Source: an uncultured Bacteroidota bacterium (GTDB lineage: Bacteria > Bacteroidota > Bacteroidia > Chitinophagales > Chitinophagaceae). From it: 50,179 nucleotides of DNA. The notes under the pieces are model-generated. The model ran no database searches. It was not told the DNA's origin and saw only the letters and a program-made list of their open reading frames with translations. Below are positions 34,630-43,972 of this stretch, piece after piece (the first letter of the stretch is position 1; every line of letters begins with the position of its first letter). A program made the translations under genes and the position numbers. The stretch is from contig CAIRYK010000090.1 in NCBI GenBank assembly GCA_903882805.1, positions 1 through 50,179 of the forward strand, read 5' to 3'.

Positions 34630-37600
34630 CTACTCTGCCGGCGGGGTATCGCCGTTGCTCAGCACACCCATCTTCTTTAGCAGTTTCCTGTTCTCGCGCT
34701 TGTGCATCAGGTTATATACCATTGAGTATATAACCGGTAGTATCAGCAAGGTAAGAAGTGTCGACGTTATCAGCCCGCCTATTACCACTATGGCCAGCGG
34801 CTTCTGTGTTTCGCTGCCTATGCCTGTGCTCATTGCCGCAGGCAGCAGCCCTATTGCCGCCATAAGCGCCGTCATAACCACCGGTCTTATCCTCGACTGT
34901 ACGCCATGCTCTATGGCTTTGTGAATGGTCATTTTCTCGCCAAGATATTTCCGGAACACGCTAATTAGAATAACGCCATTCTGTATGCATACGCCAAATA
35001 AAGCGATAAACCCTATGCCTGCGCTAATGCTAAAATTGATACCCGTAACGTGTAGCGCCAGTATACCGCCTATCAGAGCAAACGGCACATTCATAATAGT
35101 GAGAATGGAATCCTTCACGTTGCCATAGGTAATGAATAATATAAGGAATATAGCCAGCAAACACAATGGCACCACATTGGCCAATGTTTTGGAGGCTCTA
35201 ACCTGGTTTTCAAACTCACCATTCCAGGTCATTGAATATCCTTTAGGCAATTTGAGCGCTGCGGCTACTTGCTTTTGAGCATCGGCTATGGTGCTGCCCA
35301 AATCTCTTCCTCTATTAGAAAACTTTACGGCTATATAGCGCATGTTGTTATCTCTGAAAATAAATGCAGGACCAGTCAATTTCCGAATCGATGCTATTTC
35401 GTTGATGGGTATTCTCACACTATCCTGCGTAGGCACACGCAGTTGCGCTATCTTTTCCTCCGTATTTCGCCTTGATTCTGAATATCTAATACGCACATCA
35501 AATTTGCGCTCGCCTTCATACAGTTCGGTGGCAGCCTTGCCTCCCAGAGCCATTTCTATAACGGCATTGGCGTCGGCGGTATTTACACCATACATTGCCA
35601 TCTTTTGCTGATCGAGCTCTATCCTGAATTCAGGCTGACCCAGATTGTGCAATATACCTAAGTCGTCTACCCCCTTCACATTATTGAGCGTAGTTTTTAC
35701 CACGTTTGCCAGCGAATCAAGGACTTTAAAATTTGGCCCGAATATTTTTATGGCCAGCGCGGCATTTACCCCCGCTACTGCTTCGGCCACATTGTCGCGT
35801 ATGGGTTGCGAATAGTTGAGCGTAATACCGGGCAACTTCTTTAATTGCCGATCCATGCTGTCTATCAGCATATCTTCTGTCAGTCCCTTGCGCCATTCGT
35901 CTTTCGGGCGCAAGTCTACCTGTATCTGTACGTTAAAGAAGCCCTTGGGGTCAGTACCATCGTTCGTTCGGCCTATCTGCGACATAGTCTGCTTCACCTC
36001 AGGAAACTTCCGCAATATTTGTAACATTTTATCGCTACCCACTTTGGCCTCCTGCAGACTAATACTCATAGGAAACTCGGCCTCCACCCACAGCGCGCCC
36101 TCATCGAGCTCGGGCAAAAACTCCGAACCTAAAAAACGAGTTGAGAAAAAGCTGAGCGCCATAAAAACAACAGCCGTTATAAGGCTGGCTTTCTGATGAC
36201 TATATACCCACCTAAACGCCTTCATTATGTATTTCTCAAAAAACTCTACAACCGGATTGTGACGCTCGCGCACATTTTTGCGGAGCAATACGCTCGACAA
36301 GGCAGGTACAAACGTAAGTGTGTACAACAATGCGCCCAGCAGTGCAAAACCAAGCGTATAAGCCAGCGGCGAAAACATCTTGCCTTCTACTTTCTGAAAT
36401 GCAAATATGGGAATGAGGCAGGTGAGTATGATAACCTTTGAAAAGAATATAGCCTTACCCATTTCTGTACCTACCGACTTGAACAAGCCCAGTTTGGCCA
36501 GCTTGTTGAATTTCTCCATACCCACTTCCTTGGCCTTATGGTCGAGCGCCACAAAGATGCCCTCCACCATCACTACGGCGCCATCTATAATTATACCAAA
36601 GTCTACCGCCCCCATACTCAGCAAGTTGGCCGACATACCCTTAAGGCGCATCAGCATGAAAGCAAAGAGCAACGCCAGCGGCACAATAATACCCACGGTA
36701 AGCGTAGTACGCCAGTCGGCCATAAAAATCAAAACGATTAGGGTTACCAGTATTATGCCCTCTATCAGGTTGTGCATTACAGTATGCGTTGCATAATCCA
36801 TTAGCACAGTACGATCATAAAAGGTACTTATCCGCACGCCGCGCGGCAGTATGTTTTCGTTCAGGTCTTTTATTTTGTCTTGTATGCGCTTCAGTACTTC
36901 GGCCGGATTTTCGCCTTTGCGCATTACTATTATACCTTCTATTACATCGTTCTCGTCATCTCTCGACACCCAGCCAAGCCTTGGCTTACCTGCCTCTTTC
37001 ACCACGGCCACCTGCTTCACCAGTATGGGCACATTGTTTATTTTAGTGATGATAATATTCTCTACTTCACTTATATCATTAAGCACGCCAATGCCTCGCA
37101 CCACGTAGGCCTGACCATTGTTTTCCAGTACGTCGCCGCCCACATTAATGTTGCTTTTCGATACTGCTCCATATACATCAAGCGAAGTAAGGCCATATTT
37201 AAGCAACAAATCCGGATTCACGCTTATTTCATAGATCTTTTCCTCACCTCCAAAACTGTTCACATCCGCCACTCCCGGCACCGACTTCAGTTGCCTGTCC
37301 AGCACCCAGTCTTGTATTGCGGTCAGTTCTCTTATACTTTTGGTTTTACTATGCAGCGTATACCTGAATATCTCGCCTGTAGGGCCATAGGGCGGCTCTA
37401 CCTCGGGCTTTACGCCATCGGGCAGGTCTGCGCCGCCCAGTCTGCTTAACACCTGCTGACGGGCAAATGCATCGTCTATGTTATCGTCGAATATGATCCG
37501 AATGTAACTCAGACCAAAGGACGATGTTGATCTAAGGCTCGTTTTGCTCTGTACAGAATTCAGGGTTGTTTCGAGCGGTATAGATACAAATTTCTCCACC

Positions 37601-37788
37601 TCTTCAGCGCTTCTGCCCGGCCATTGTGCAATAATTATTATCTGTGTGTTTGTTACATCCGGAAAGGTTTCTATAGCTGTGTTTTTATAACTCACAAAGC
37701 CTATCACAGCAAGTATTGCAGTAAGAAAGAAAACCAGGTATCTATGTCTTAATGAAAAATACACGATACCCTTTATTATTTTATTCAT
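34630..37788 (-). CDS. Heavy-metal efflux RND pump (CzcA type)
   Basis: 1052-aa inner-membrane pump of the heavy-metal RND class. It has the N-terminal helix, the PDVTNTQI region, a large periplasmic half, and membrane blocks. The fourth-helix proton-relay motif DFGIIIDGAVVMVEG (Asp396, Asp402, Glu409) closely matches the Co/Zn/Cd/Ni-type signature DFGX3DGAX3VEN, rather than the Cu/Ag form. Metal specificity is inferred from that motif. It works with the adaptor and TolC-type channel encoded just upstream on the same strand. Confidence 0.9.
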   Translation of the reverse strand: MNKIIKGIVYFSLRHRYLVFFLTAILAVIGFVSYKNTAIETFPDVTNTQIIIIAQWPGRSAEEVEKFVSIPLETTLNSVQSKTSLRSTSSFGLSYIRIIFDDNIDDAFARQQVLSRLGGADLPDGVKPEVEPPYGPTGEIFRYTLHSKTKSIRELTAIQDWVLDRQLKSVPGVADVNSFGGEEKIYEISVNPDLLLKYGLTSLDVYGAVSKSNINVGGDVLENNGQAYVVRGIGVLNDISEVENIIITKINNVPILVKQVAVVKEAGKPRLGWVSRDDENDVIEGIIVMRKGENPAEVLKRIQDKIKDLNENILPRGVRISTFYDRTVLMDYATHTVMHNLIEGIILVTLIVLIFMADWRTTLTVGIIVPLALLFAFMLMRLKGMSANLLSMGAVDFGIIIDGAVVMVEGIFVALDHKAKEVGMEKFNKLAKLGLFKSVGTEMGKAIFFSKVIILTCLIPIFAFQKVEGKMFSPLAYTLGFALLGALLYTLTFVPALSSVLLRKNVRERHNPVVEFFEKYIMKAFRWVYSHQKASLITAVVFMALSFFSTRFLGSEFLPELDEGALWVEAEFPMSISLQEAKVGSDKMLQILRKFPEVKQTMSQIGRTNDGTDPKGFFNVQIQVDLRPKDEWRKGLTEDMLIDSMDRQLKKLPGITLNYSQPIRDNVAEAVAGVNAALAIKIFGPNFKVLDSLANVVKTTLNNVKGVDDLGILHNLGQPEFRIELDQQKMAMYGVNTADANAVIEMALGGKAATELYEGERKFDVRIRYSESRRNTEEKIAQLRVPTQDSVRIPINEIASIRKLTGPAFIFRDNNMRYIAVKFSNRGRDLGSTIADAQKQVAAALKLPKGYSMTWNGEFENQVRASKTLANVVPLCLLAIFLILFITYGNVKDSILTIMNVPFALIGGILALHVTGINFSISAGIGFIALFGVCIQNGVILISVFRKYLGEKMTIHKAIEHGVQSRIRPVVMTALMAAIGLLPAAMSTGIGSETQKPLAIVVIGGLITSTLLTLLILPVIYSMVYNLMHKRENRKLLKKMGVLSNGDTPPAE

Positions 37789-37886
37789 TTAAGTTCTTTT
37801 TAGTGGTTATGCTATATTGTTGGTCGCCAACTATAGGTGTGGCAATACAATAGGGGTTTCATCCTACAGATTGGTTCAGTCTATTT

Positions 37887-38981
37887 CTACTCTCCCAACA
37901 ATTGATTAAATATGAACAACTGATTTTTGGTTATCAGTAATTGGCCTTCCTTTACGCCATCTTTCAGATAAGCGTGATCGCCTACGGTCTTCAGTACATT
38001 CACCTCCGCTATACTCATATCGTCGTTGCTTTTGTACACAACCACATAGTTTTTACCATCTTGCGACAAAATAGCTGTCGCCGGTATGCATATTGCCGAT
38101 CCGCCATCTTTGTTATTTACTACTACCTTCGTAAACATTTCCGGTTTCAATAAAAGGTCTTTATTGTCCAGATCTATGCGCACCTTGAGCGCCTTACTCT
38201 GCGCATCCAAAGCCTGACTAATCTTGTTTATTTTCCCTGCAAAGACTCTGTCGGGATAGGACAATGGAATCACTTTTACATCAAATCCTTCTTTTATTCG
38301 TGATATATCGGCCTCATAAACATTGGCATATACCCAAACATTTTTCAGATCAGATATTGTAAACAGGTTGTCGCCCATATCATTACGTATAAATGCTCCA
38401 GCAGATACTTTCTTCTCTACTACATATCCGCTGCGCGGCGCGGTAATTACATATTCTCCGCCGCTGTTGGTTTTTCCGCCGCCGTTTATGTTTATCAGCG
38501 ATTGTATTTTATTTCGCGCAGCAACTGCCTTTTCGTAATTCTGTTTAGCTTCGTTATACTCTTTCTCGCTGTTTATCCCATTTTTATACAGCGACTCTAC
38601 ATTATCCATTTGGCGTTTTGCTATCGATACATCGGCATTAGCGCCTGTAAGGTCGCTGTAATTACCGGCTACATCTGCGCTTTTCACAATTGCCAGGGTT
38701 TGTCCCTCCGATACCAGATCGCCCACCGACACCTTGGTAACAATGACCTGACCACTACTGCGCGGATAAACCTTTACCACATTGTTATCGTTATACTCCA
38801 CTACGCCGCTAAGCGATAATTCACCCGTCATTGGGCTTATTTTCACTGTATCTAGCTGTATCATATGTTGCATGGTATCGCTCAGCGAAAACTTCTTGTT
38901 TGCCTCTGCTGCAGGTTCTTTGTGCTCGCACGCGCTCAGCGCTACTATCGCTACCAAACCCGCTAAAAATATATTTCTCAT
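37887..38981 (-). CDS. Efflux RND periplasmic adaptor (membrane fusion) lipoprotein
   Basis: 364 aa. It starts with a lipoprotein signal peptide (lipobox LSAC, Cys18). The adaptor core follows: a lipoyl-like half DLVSEGQTLAIVKSADVAGNY, a helical hairpin with NVESLYKNGINSEKEYNEAK, the second lipoyl half ITAPRSGYVVEKKVSAGAFI, and the beta-barrel region. It joins the CzcA-type pump and the TolC-type channel across the periplasm. It lies between the two genes in the efflux operon. Confidence 0.9.
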   Translation of the reverse strand: MRNIFLAGLVAIVALSACEHKEPAAEANKKFSLSDTMQHMIQLDTVKISPMTGELSLSGVVEYNDNNVVKVYPRSSGQVIVTKVSVGDLVSEGQTLAIVKSADVAGNYSDLTGANADVSIAKRQMDNVESLYKNGINSEKEYNEAKQNYEKAVAARNKIQSLININGGGKTNSGGEYVITAPRSGYVVEKKVSAGAFIRNDMGDNLFTISDLKNVWVYANVYEADISRIKEGFDVKVIPLSYPDRVFAGKINKISQALDAQSKALKVRIDLDNKDLLLKPEMFTKVVVNNKDGGSAICIPATAILSQDGKNYVVVYKSNDDMSIAEVNVLKTVGDHAYLKDGVKEGQLLITKNQLFIFNQLLGE

Positions 38982-39029
38982 CTCTTCTTGTGTTTTATGT
39001 TTGTATTTTGCTATCGTTGGTCTATCCGG

Positions 39030-40337
39030 CTATTTCACAACGTCTACCCCCACCACATCGTTAAGGTCCTGTTTGGCCAGTCGTAGTTGCAATGTTTGTT
39101 GCAATTGTGTTTCGCGAATGTTCTGGTAGTCTTTAAAATATTCCAAAAACTCAATAAGGCTTATTTGCCGCTTATTATAGCTGTCGGTTATGTTCTTTTG
39201 CAATTGGTAGTATTCGGTATAAAAAGACGTATTACCCGTTGTAGACAGCCTTACAGTTGCAAGCAATTTCTGGTAGGCGCTCATAACATCGTTTTGCAGT
39301 TTCAGACCAGCCTGCCGAAGCCGCAGGTCTTCTTGCTTCACCTGATAATCGGCCGACTTTATGTTCCCTCTATTTCTATCCCATAACGGTATAGGTAGCG
39401 ACAATGTGAGTCCGAAATAATTAGGCGTGTAGCTCGAAGCCTGATCGTATTCAGGCCCCACTGTAAGATCGGGTACGGCAAGAGCCTTTTGTAGCCGCAG
39501 GTTTTGCTGACTGTATTGCGACAAGTATTCCTCAATACGGTAGTTGGTATTGTTATGACGGGCGCTGTCTACTGCCTGCAACAATGTAATTGTAGGTTCA
39601 TTGGCAGGCTCGGTTTCCGGCAACACAGGCTGAACAAAAGTGTTGCCACTAAGCTGTAGCATGGTTTTCAGTTCGCCTTGAGCATCAGCAAGGGCCTGCT
39701 CGTTTTCTATGATACTTTGCTGAAGACTTACCATCAATGCTTGTACCCTAAGCCTTTCTTTTCTGGCAATGTTGCCTGCGGCCAGCTCTATTTCCTGCGC
39801 TTTTAGCAGTGTTTCCAGTCGCATAGCATTTTCTTTATAAAGTTGCCCTACTGCCTGAAGCTTGGCTGTAGTATAGAAATCTGTCAGTAAAGCCGCGCGT
39901 AGATTTCTCATTACAGACCTAAACTGCCAGTCGGCTACATTCACATTAGTTTTGGCAAGGTCTATCTGCCTTGCGCGCTTGCCAGCTGTTGTTATCAGTT
40001 GTTGCAGCTGTACAAAAACCTGGCCCTGCTGAGCGCCGTTCTTGTCATGCCCATGCTGAAAAAAACCTTTATCGGCATATACGTTCTGGTCGGTGATGAG
40101 CGTCGGGTTATCCCACTTTCGCGCCTGTTCTACCAGCGCCTCACCCGATGCTATGTTGTAGCGTTCGGCAAGTATATCCAGATTCTTTTCCAGAAACATT
40201 TTTTCCACCTCTGGCAGTGTGAGCCTGAGGGTATCGCCCACAACTATTTCCTGCGCACGAGCGAACGTGGTATTGATATGCAAAAAGCCTAAGCACAATA
40301 GTGTGCCTATACTTTTTGCAGCCCTAAAATGAAGCAT
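39030..40337 (-). CDS. TolC-family outer-membrane efflux channel
   Basis: 435 aa with a signal peptide (cleavage near ARAQ, about residue 29) and two repeats of outer-membrane efflux protein type, rich in coiled-coil helices such as LLKAQEIELAAGNIARKERLRVQALM. The GLTLSLPIPLWDRNRGNIKSA stretch is characteristic of CusC/CzcC proteins. It is the outer-membrane exit of the efflux complex with the adaptor and pump, and is transcribed first of these three. Confidence 0.9.
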   Translation of the reverse strand: MLHFRAAKSIGTLLCLGFLHINTTFARAQEIVVGDTLRLTLPEVEKMFLEKNLDILAERYNIASGEALVEQARKWDNPTLITDQNVYADKGFFQHGHDKNGAQQGQVFVQLQQLITTAGKRARQIDLAKTNVNVADWQFRSVMRNLRAALLTDFYTTAKLQAVGQLYKENAMRLETLLKAQEIELAAGNIARKERLRVQALMVSLQQSIIENEQALADAQGELKTMLQLSGNTFVQPVLPETEPANEPTITLLQAVDSARHNNTNYRIEEYLSQYSQQNLRLQKALAVPDLTVGPEYDQASSYTPNYFGLTLSLPIPLWDRNRGNIKSADYQVKQEDLRLRQAGLKLQNDVMSAYQKLLATVRLSTTGNTSFYTEYYQLQKNITDSYNKRQISLIEFLEYFKDYQNIRETQLQQTLQLRLAKQDLNDVVGVDVVK

Positions 40338-40510
40338 GCAATTGTATTTTAAACTTTAGACTAAGAGAAGTGTAGCCCTAATGCTACGTAGCAAGGAGAA
40401 ACAGAAATAAGCGCTGGGTGTAAATAACATTTTGAAATCAGGCGAATAAACAGAATATTGGCCTGCAACAAACGTAATAACCCCTATAACATAGTAGCGC
40501 AACCCATGGC

Positions 40511-40885
40511 TTAACAAGCCTTGGGGGGAGGAGGATTGATTTCTTTGTAATAGAGATAATGATAACCAGAGGGCAGGCGCACTGTATGCACTACCGGACT
40601 AAAGGACTTAAAAACAAAAGTATAGTTCGGCAATAAAACCATATCAAAAGATACCGCTTTAGGCTGCTTTATTTTATGCGAATGTTTGTTGTGTTCCTGA
40701 GCAGAAGTTACAACTGCCACGCCGTGAGTTTTATGTTTATGCGCCTTCTGGAAAACCGTATTGGCCGAGGCATTGTGATCGAAATGCATGACGCTCTTGC
40801 TATCGGGCTGGTTGTTGATTAAAAATCCACACCAGAGCGCCAATACGCAAAGAAATTGTAAAATATACAAACGCGCCTGAAACAT
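40511..40885 (-). CDS. Small His-rich exported protein preceding the metal efflux operon
   Basis: 124 aa. An N-terminal hydrophobic helix (about 7-24) targets it to the membrane or periplasm. Ten His residues occur; eight lie between about residues 34 and 72, in MHFDHN, AHKHKTHG and EHNKHSHK. It ends in NPPPPKAC. The His clusters suggest metal capture. A position 174 bases upstream of the TolC-type gene on the same strand suggests joint expression with the efflux system. I know of no named family. Confidence 0.65.
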   Translation of the reverse strand: MFQARLYILQFLCVLALWCGFLINNQPDSKSVMHFDHNASANTVFQKAHKHKTHGVAVVTSAQEHNKHSHKIKQPKAVSFDMVLLPNYTFVFKSFSPVVHTVRLPSGYHYLYYKEINPPPPKAC

Positions 40886-41061
40886 TCACCACAATATTAG
40901 TCACTCAAAAAATAAAACCATGTTAATCCTATGCTTTTCGCCCTGCTACGCATTAAATTTAAGCAAATTATAAGGTCGGATAATGCGCTGCGTGTAACAT
41001 TCAGGTATTTTAAAAATTCTGCAATCGGTCCTATCTTCACCAACAAAATTTGAAATCATAA

Positions 41062-42162
41062 ATGCTGGTAAAAGATATAATACAAACCATAGAAACATTT
41101 GCGCCTGCCGCATATCAGGAAAGTTACGACAATTGCGGGCTGCAGGTAGGCGAACTCAACGACGAGGTAAACGGAATACTCATTACACTTGATGTGACGG
41201 AAGACGTGGTTGACGAGGCTATTGCCAGAGGCTGCAACATGATTGTGGCGCACCACCCCCTTATATTTTCAGGACTTAAAAAGATAATGGGGCGAAACTA
41301 TGTGGAGCGTATTGTGAAGAAGGCTATTAAAAACGACATCAACATTTTTGCAGCGCATACCAATCTCGACAATATGCGCCACGGTGTGAATGCAAAAATT
41401 GCTGCTAAACTTGGGCTAATGAATACATCAATATTACAACCCAAAGCATCACTGTTAAGCAAGCTGCAAACCTATGTGCCCATTGCTAATGCCGATACCG
41501 TGCGCGATGCGCTGTTTGCTGCCGGCGCCGGGCAAATAGGCAATTACAGCGAGTGTAGCTTTAACGTCAACGGTTCTGGAACATTCCGTCCAGCCGCAAA
41601 TGCAAATCCGGCTATAGGTAAGGCCGGCGGCGAACGCGAATGGGTAAACGAAGTAAAAATAGAAGCGCTGATAGAAAAACATGCCGAACGCCGGGTATTA
41701 CAGGCATTAAGAGCGGCGCATCCCTACGAAGAGGTAGCTTACGAAATAATACCGCTTGCAAATATGCACCAGGAAATAGGCGCCGGCATGATAGGCAGCC
41801 TACCCCAGCCCATGAACGAACTTCAGTTTCTGGCCCTGGTAAAAGAAACTATGAAAACCGGATGTATAAGACATACTGCTTTGCTCAATAAAAAAATAGA
41901 ACGTGTAGCCCTATGCGGAGGCTCTGGTAGCTTCCTGCTCAACGACGCGCTGCAGGCCGGAGCCGATGTATTTATTACCGCCGACTACAAATACCATCAG
42001 TTTTTCGATGCGGCTGGTAAGATCATCATAGCCGATATAGGGCACTACGAAAGCGAACAATTTACCTCAGAAATATTTGAAGAGATACTTAACAAAAAAT
42101 TCCCTAATTTTGCTGTTCTTTTATCAAATTTGATTACCAATCCCGTAAAATATTTTTGCTGA
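41062..42162 (+). CDS. Nif3-like dinuclear metal center hexameric protein
   Basis: 366-aa member of the NIF3/DUF34 family, with metal ligands in IVAHHPLIFSG (His64, His65) and AAHTNLDN (His99, Asp103). The length over 360 aa indicates the version with an inserted PII-like domain in the middle (residues about 130-230). Function is debated; GTP cyclohydrolase I type 2 annotation is common but not demonstrated. The next gene starts one base after the stop and is usually found beside nif3. Confidence 0.9.
   Translation: MLVKDIIQTIETFAPAAYQESYDNCGLQVGELNDEVNGILITLDVTEDVVDEAIARGCNMIVAHHPLIFSGLKKIMGRNYVERIVKKAIKNDINIFAAHTNLDNMRHGVNAKIAAKLGLMNTSILQPKASLLSKLQTYVPIANADTVRDALFAAGAGQIGNYSECSFNVNGSGTFRPAANANPAIGKAGGEREWVNEVKIEALIEKHAERRVLQALRAAHPYEEVAYEIIPLANMHQEIGAGMIGSLPQPMNELQFLALVKETMKTGCIRHTALLNKKIERVALCGGSGSFLLNDALQAGADVFITADYKYHQFFDAAGKIIIADIGHYESEQFTSEIFEEILNKKFPNFAVLLSNLITNPVKYFC
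42151..42158 (+). promoter_or_regulatory. -7-like box at the end of the Nif3-like gene
   Basis: TATTTTTG, five bases before the zinc-ribbon ATG at 42164. It may be an extra start giving a leaderless mRNA, or chance, as it lies in coding sequence. Confidence 0.35.
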
Positions 42163-42163
42163 T

Positions 42164-42922
42164 ATGGCTACTGTAAAAGACTTTTCGTTTGAGGAAAAGC
42201 TAACTGCCGTCCTTTCTTTACAAAAGATCGACTCTAAGATTGATGAGATCAAGACAATGAAGGGCGAATTACCAATGGAGGTTAAAGACCTTGAAGACGA
42301 GATTGAAGGACTTCAGACCCGGATTAACAATATTGACGCTGAAATAAACAGCATCAATACCTTTATTGATAACAAAAGCAATGCAAAAAAGGACGCGCTG
42401 GCCCTGATAAAAAAATACGAAAAACAACAGGACAACGTTAAAAACAACCGCGAGTTTGAAGCTATCAATAAGGAAATTGAAATGCAGGAACTTGAAGTGA
42501 AACTGAACGAAAAACACATCAAGGACGCTACATACGAACAAAAAGACCGTATGAACGCCCGCATCAAGACCGAAGAAAAAATAAAAGATGTAGAAGAAGC
42601 GCTGACTGTGAAACGCGCCGAACTGGAAAAAATAACAGCGGATACGGAAATTGAAGAGAAAATCCTTTCTGAAAAATCTCAGGCTGCTAAAGAAAAAGTT
42701 GACCCACGCTTGCTTACTGCTTACGACAGGATTCGTAAAAGCTACCGCAACGGTTTGGCTGTAGTGCCTATCATGCGCGATTCTTGCGGCGGTTGCTTCA
42801 ACGTTATTCCTCCACAACGCCAGAGCGAAATCCGTCAGCACAAAAAAATCATCGTATGCGAACATTGCGGCCGTATTCTTGTTGATTCTGACCTCAACGA
42901 CAAAGTAACTAATAAAGGATAA
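42164..42922 (+). CDS. Coiled-coil C4-type zinc-ribbon protein (CT398/DUF164-like)
   Basis: 252 aa. Residues about 10-190 are a long charged coiled-coil. The C-terminus carries a zinc ribbon with Cys208, Cys211, Cys232 and Cys235 (CGGC and CEHC). Members such as Chlamydia CT398 bind other proteins; some are linked with RNA metabolism or flagellar functions. The tight link to nif3 is conserved across many bacteria. A hairpin terminator follows. Confidence 0.88.
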   Translation: MATVKDFSFEEKLTAVLSLQKIDSKIDEIKTMKGELPMEVKDLEDEIEGLQTRINNIDAEINSINTFIDNKSNAKKDALALIKKYEKQQDNVKNNREFEAINKEIEMQELEVKLNEKHIKDATYEQKDRMNARIKTEEKIKDVEEALTVKRAELEKITADTEIEEKILSEKSQAAKEKVDPRLLTAYDRIRKSYRNGLAVVPIMRDSCGGCFNVIPPQRQSEIRQHKKIIVCEHCGRILVDSDLNDKVTNKG

Positions 42923-42943
42923 TCATCTTTTGAACAATATATT

Positions 42944-42970
42944 AAAAGGAGCCTACCGGCTCCTTTTTTA
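42944..42970 (+). terminator. Rho-independent terminator after the zinc-ribbon gene
   Basis: AAAAGGAGCC and GGCTCCTTTT pair perfectly around a TACC loop, followed by T residues. Confidence 0.9.
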
Positions 42971-43086
42971 TTGCGCCTAACTTCGGCAACAACGCCGATA
43001 TTACTTGCCCTGCTACAATGTAAAAATCGATAACAATCTGCTATCCGTCTATTCAATTTTGTAATTACTAAACAGGTTTTTTTCCC

Positions 43087-43094
43087 TACTTTTG
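43087..43094 (+). promoter_or_regulatory. -7 promoter box of etfBA
   Basis: TACTTTTG fits TAnnTTTG and is 68 bases before ATG 43163; TTTG at 43058-43061 may be the -33 element, though its 25-base spacing is long. Confidence 0.55.
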
Positions 43095-43162
43095 CAAAAA
43101 AATAACCCAAAGTTCAGGTTATTGGCTCTATCCTACACTTAACATTTTAACTATTATACTCA

Positions 43163-43906
43163 ATGAAAATACTTGTTTGTATAAGTCAGGTACCCGACAC
43201 AACTACAAAAATCGCCTTCAGCGACAACGATACTCGTTTCGTATCGCAGGGCGTTACTTACATCATCAACCCATACGATGAGTGGTATGCATTGGTTAGA
43301 GCGCTGGAACTGAAAGAAGCCGGTTTAGCTACTGCAGTACACATGGTAACTGTAGGTAAGGCCGATGCAGAACCAGTAATACGCAAAGCATTGGCGCTGG
43401 GCGGCGATGAAGCCATAAGGATAGATGCCGACAGCAATGACACCTATCTGGTGGCTGCGCAAATAGCAGAATATGCCAAAACCGTGGGTTACGATTTGGT
43501 GTTGTGCGGTAAGGAGTCGATAGACTACAACAATGGATCTGTAGGGGCTATGATTGCCGAACTACTGGATATGAACTACCTGGGCTTTGCAGCCAAGCTG
43601 GATATAGCCGGCGGCGTAGCTACCGTTGTTCGCGAAATAGAAGGCGGCGAAGAAACAGACACGGCCGCTCTACCATTGGTTATCTCTTGCCAGAAAGGTA
43701 TGGCCGAAGCGCGTATACCCAATATGCGCGGTATAATGGCTGCACGCACCCGTCCGCTAAAAGTTGTCGCCCCTGCTAATATTGCAGCGCTTACTACTAT
43801 AGTGTCGTACGAAATGCCACCGGCAAAAACCGGCGTAAAAATGGTATCTGCCGACAATATGGACGAACTGGTGAGCCTGTTGCACAATCAAGCTAAGGTT
43901 ATTTAA
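43163..43906 (+). CDS. etfB: Electron transfer flavoprotein, beta subunit
   Basis: 247 aa with the ETF adenine-nucleotide alpha-hydrolase fold. Family regions are ICISQVPDTT near the start, ALGGDEAIRI, LCGKESIDYNNGSVGAMIAELL and LPLVISCQKGMAEARIPNMRGIMAAR. It binds AMP and pairs with the alpha subunit, transferring electrons from acyl-CoA dehydrogenases to the quinone pool. It is followed by etfA after 66 bases. Confidence 0.94.
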   Translation: MKILVCISQVPDTTTKIAFSDNDTRFVSQGVTYIINPYDEWYALVRALELKEAGLATAVHMVTVGKADAEPVIRKALALGGDEAIRIDADSNDTYLVAAQIAEYAKTVGYDLVLCGKESIDYNNGSVGAMIAELLDMNYLGFAAKLDIAGGVATVVREIEGGEETDTAALPLVISCQKGMAEARIPNMRGIMAARTRPLKVVAPANIAALTTIVSYEMPPAKTGVKMVSADNMDELVSLLHNQAKVI

Positions 43907-43972
43907 TAAAATATTGCGCTATACGCGGTTGTTATTCGATTTATCATCAATTAATATCTTAACTTTTCATAA

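Noticed and set aside
34630-37788. Assignment of the pump as CusA (Cu/Ag)
   Set aside because: The DFGX3DGAX3VE relay points to the Co/Zn/Cd/Ni branch.
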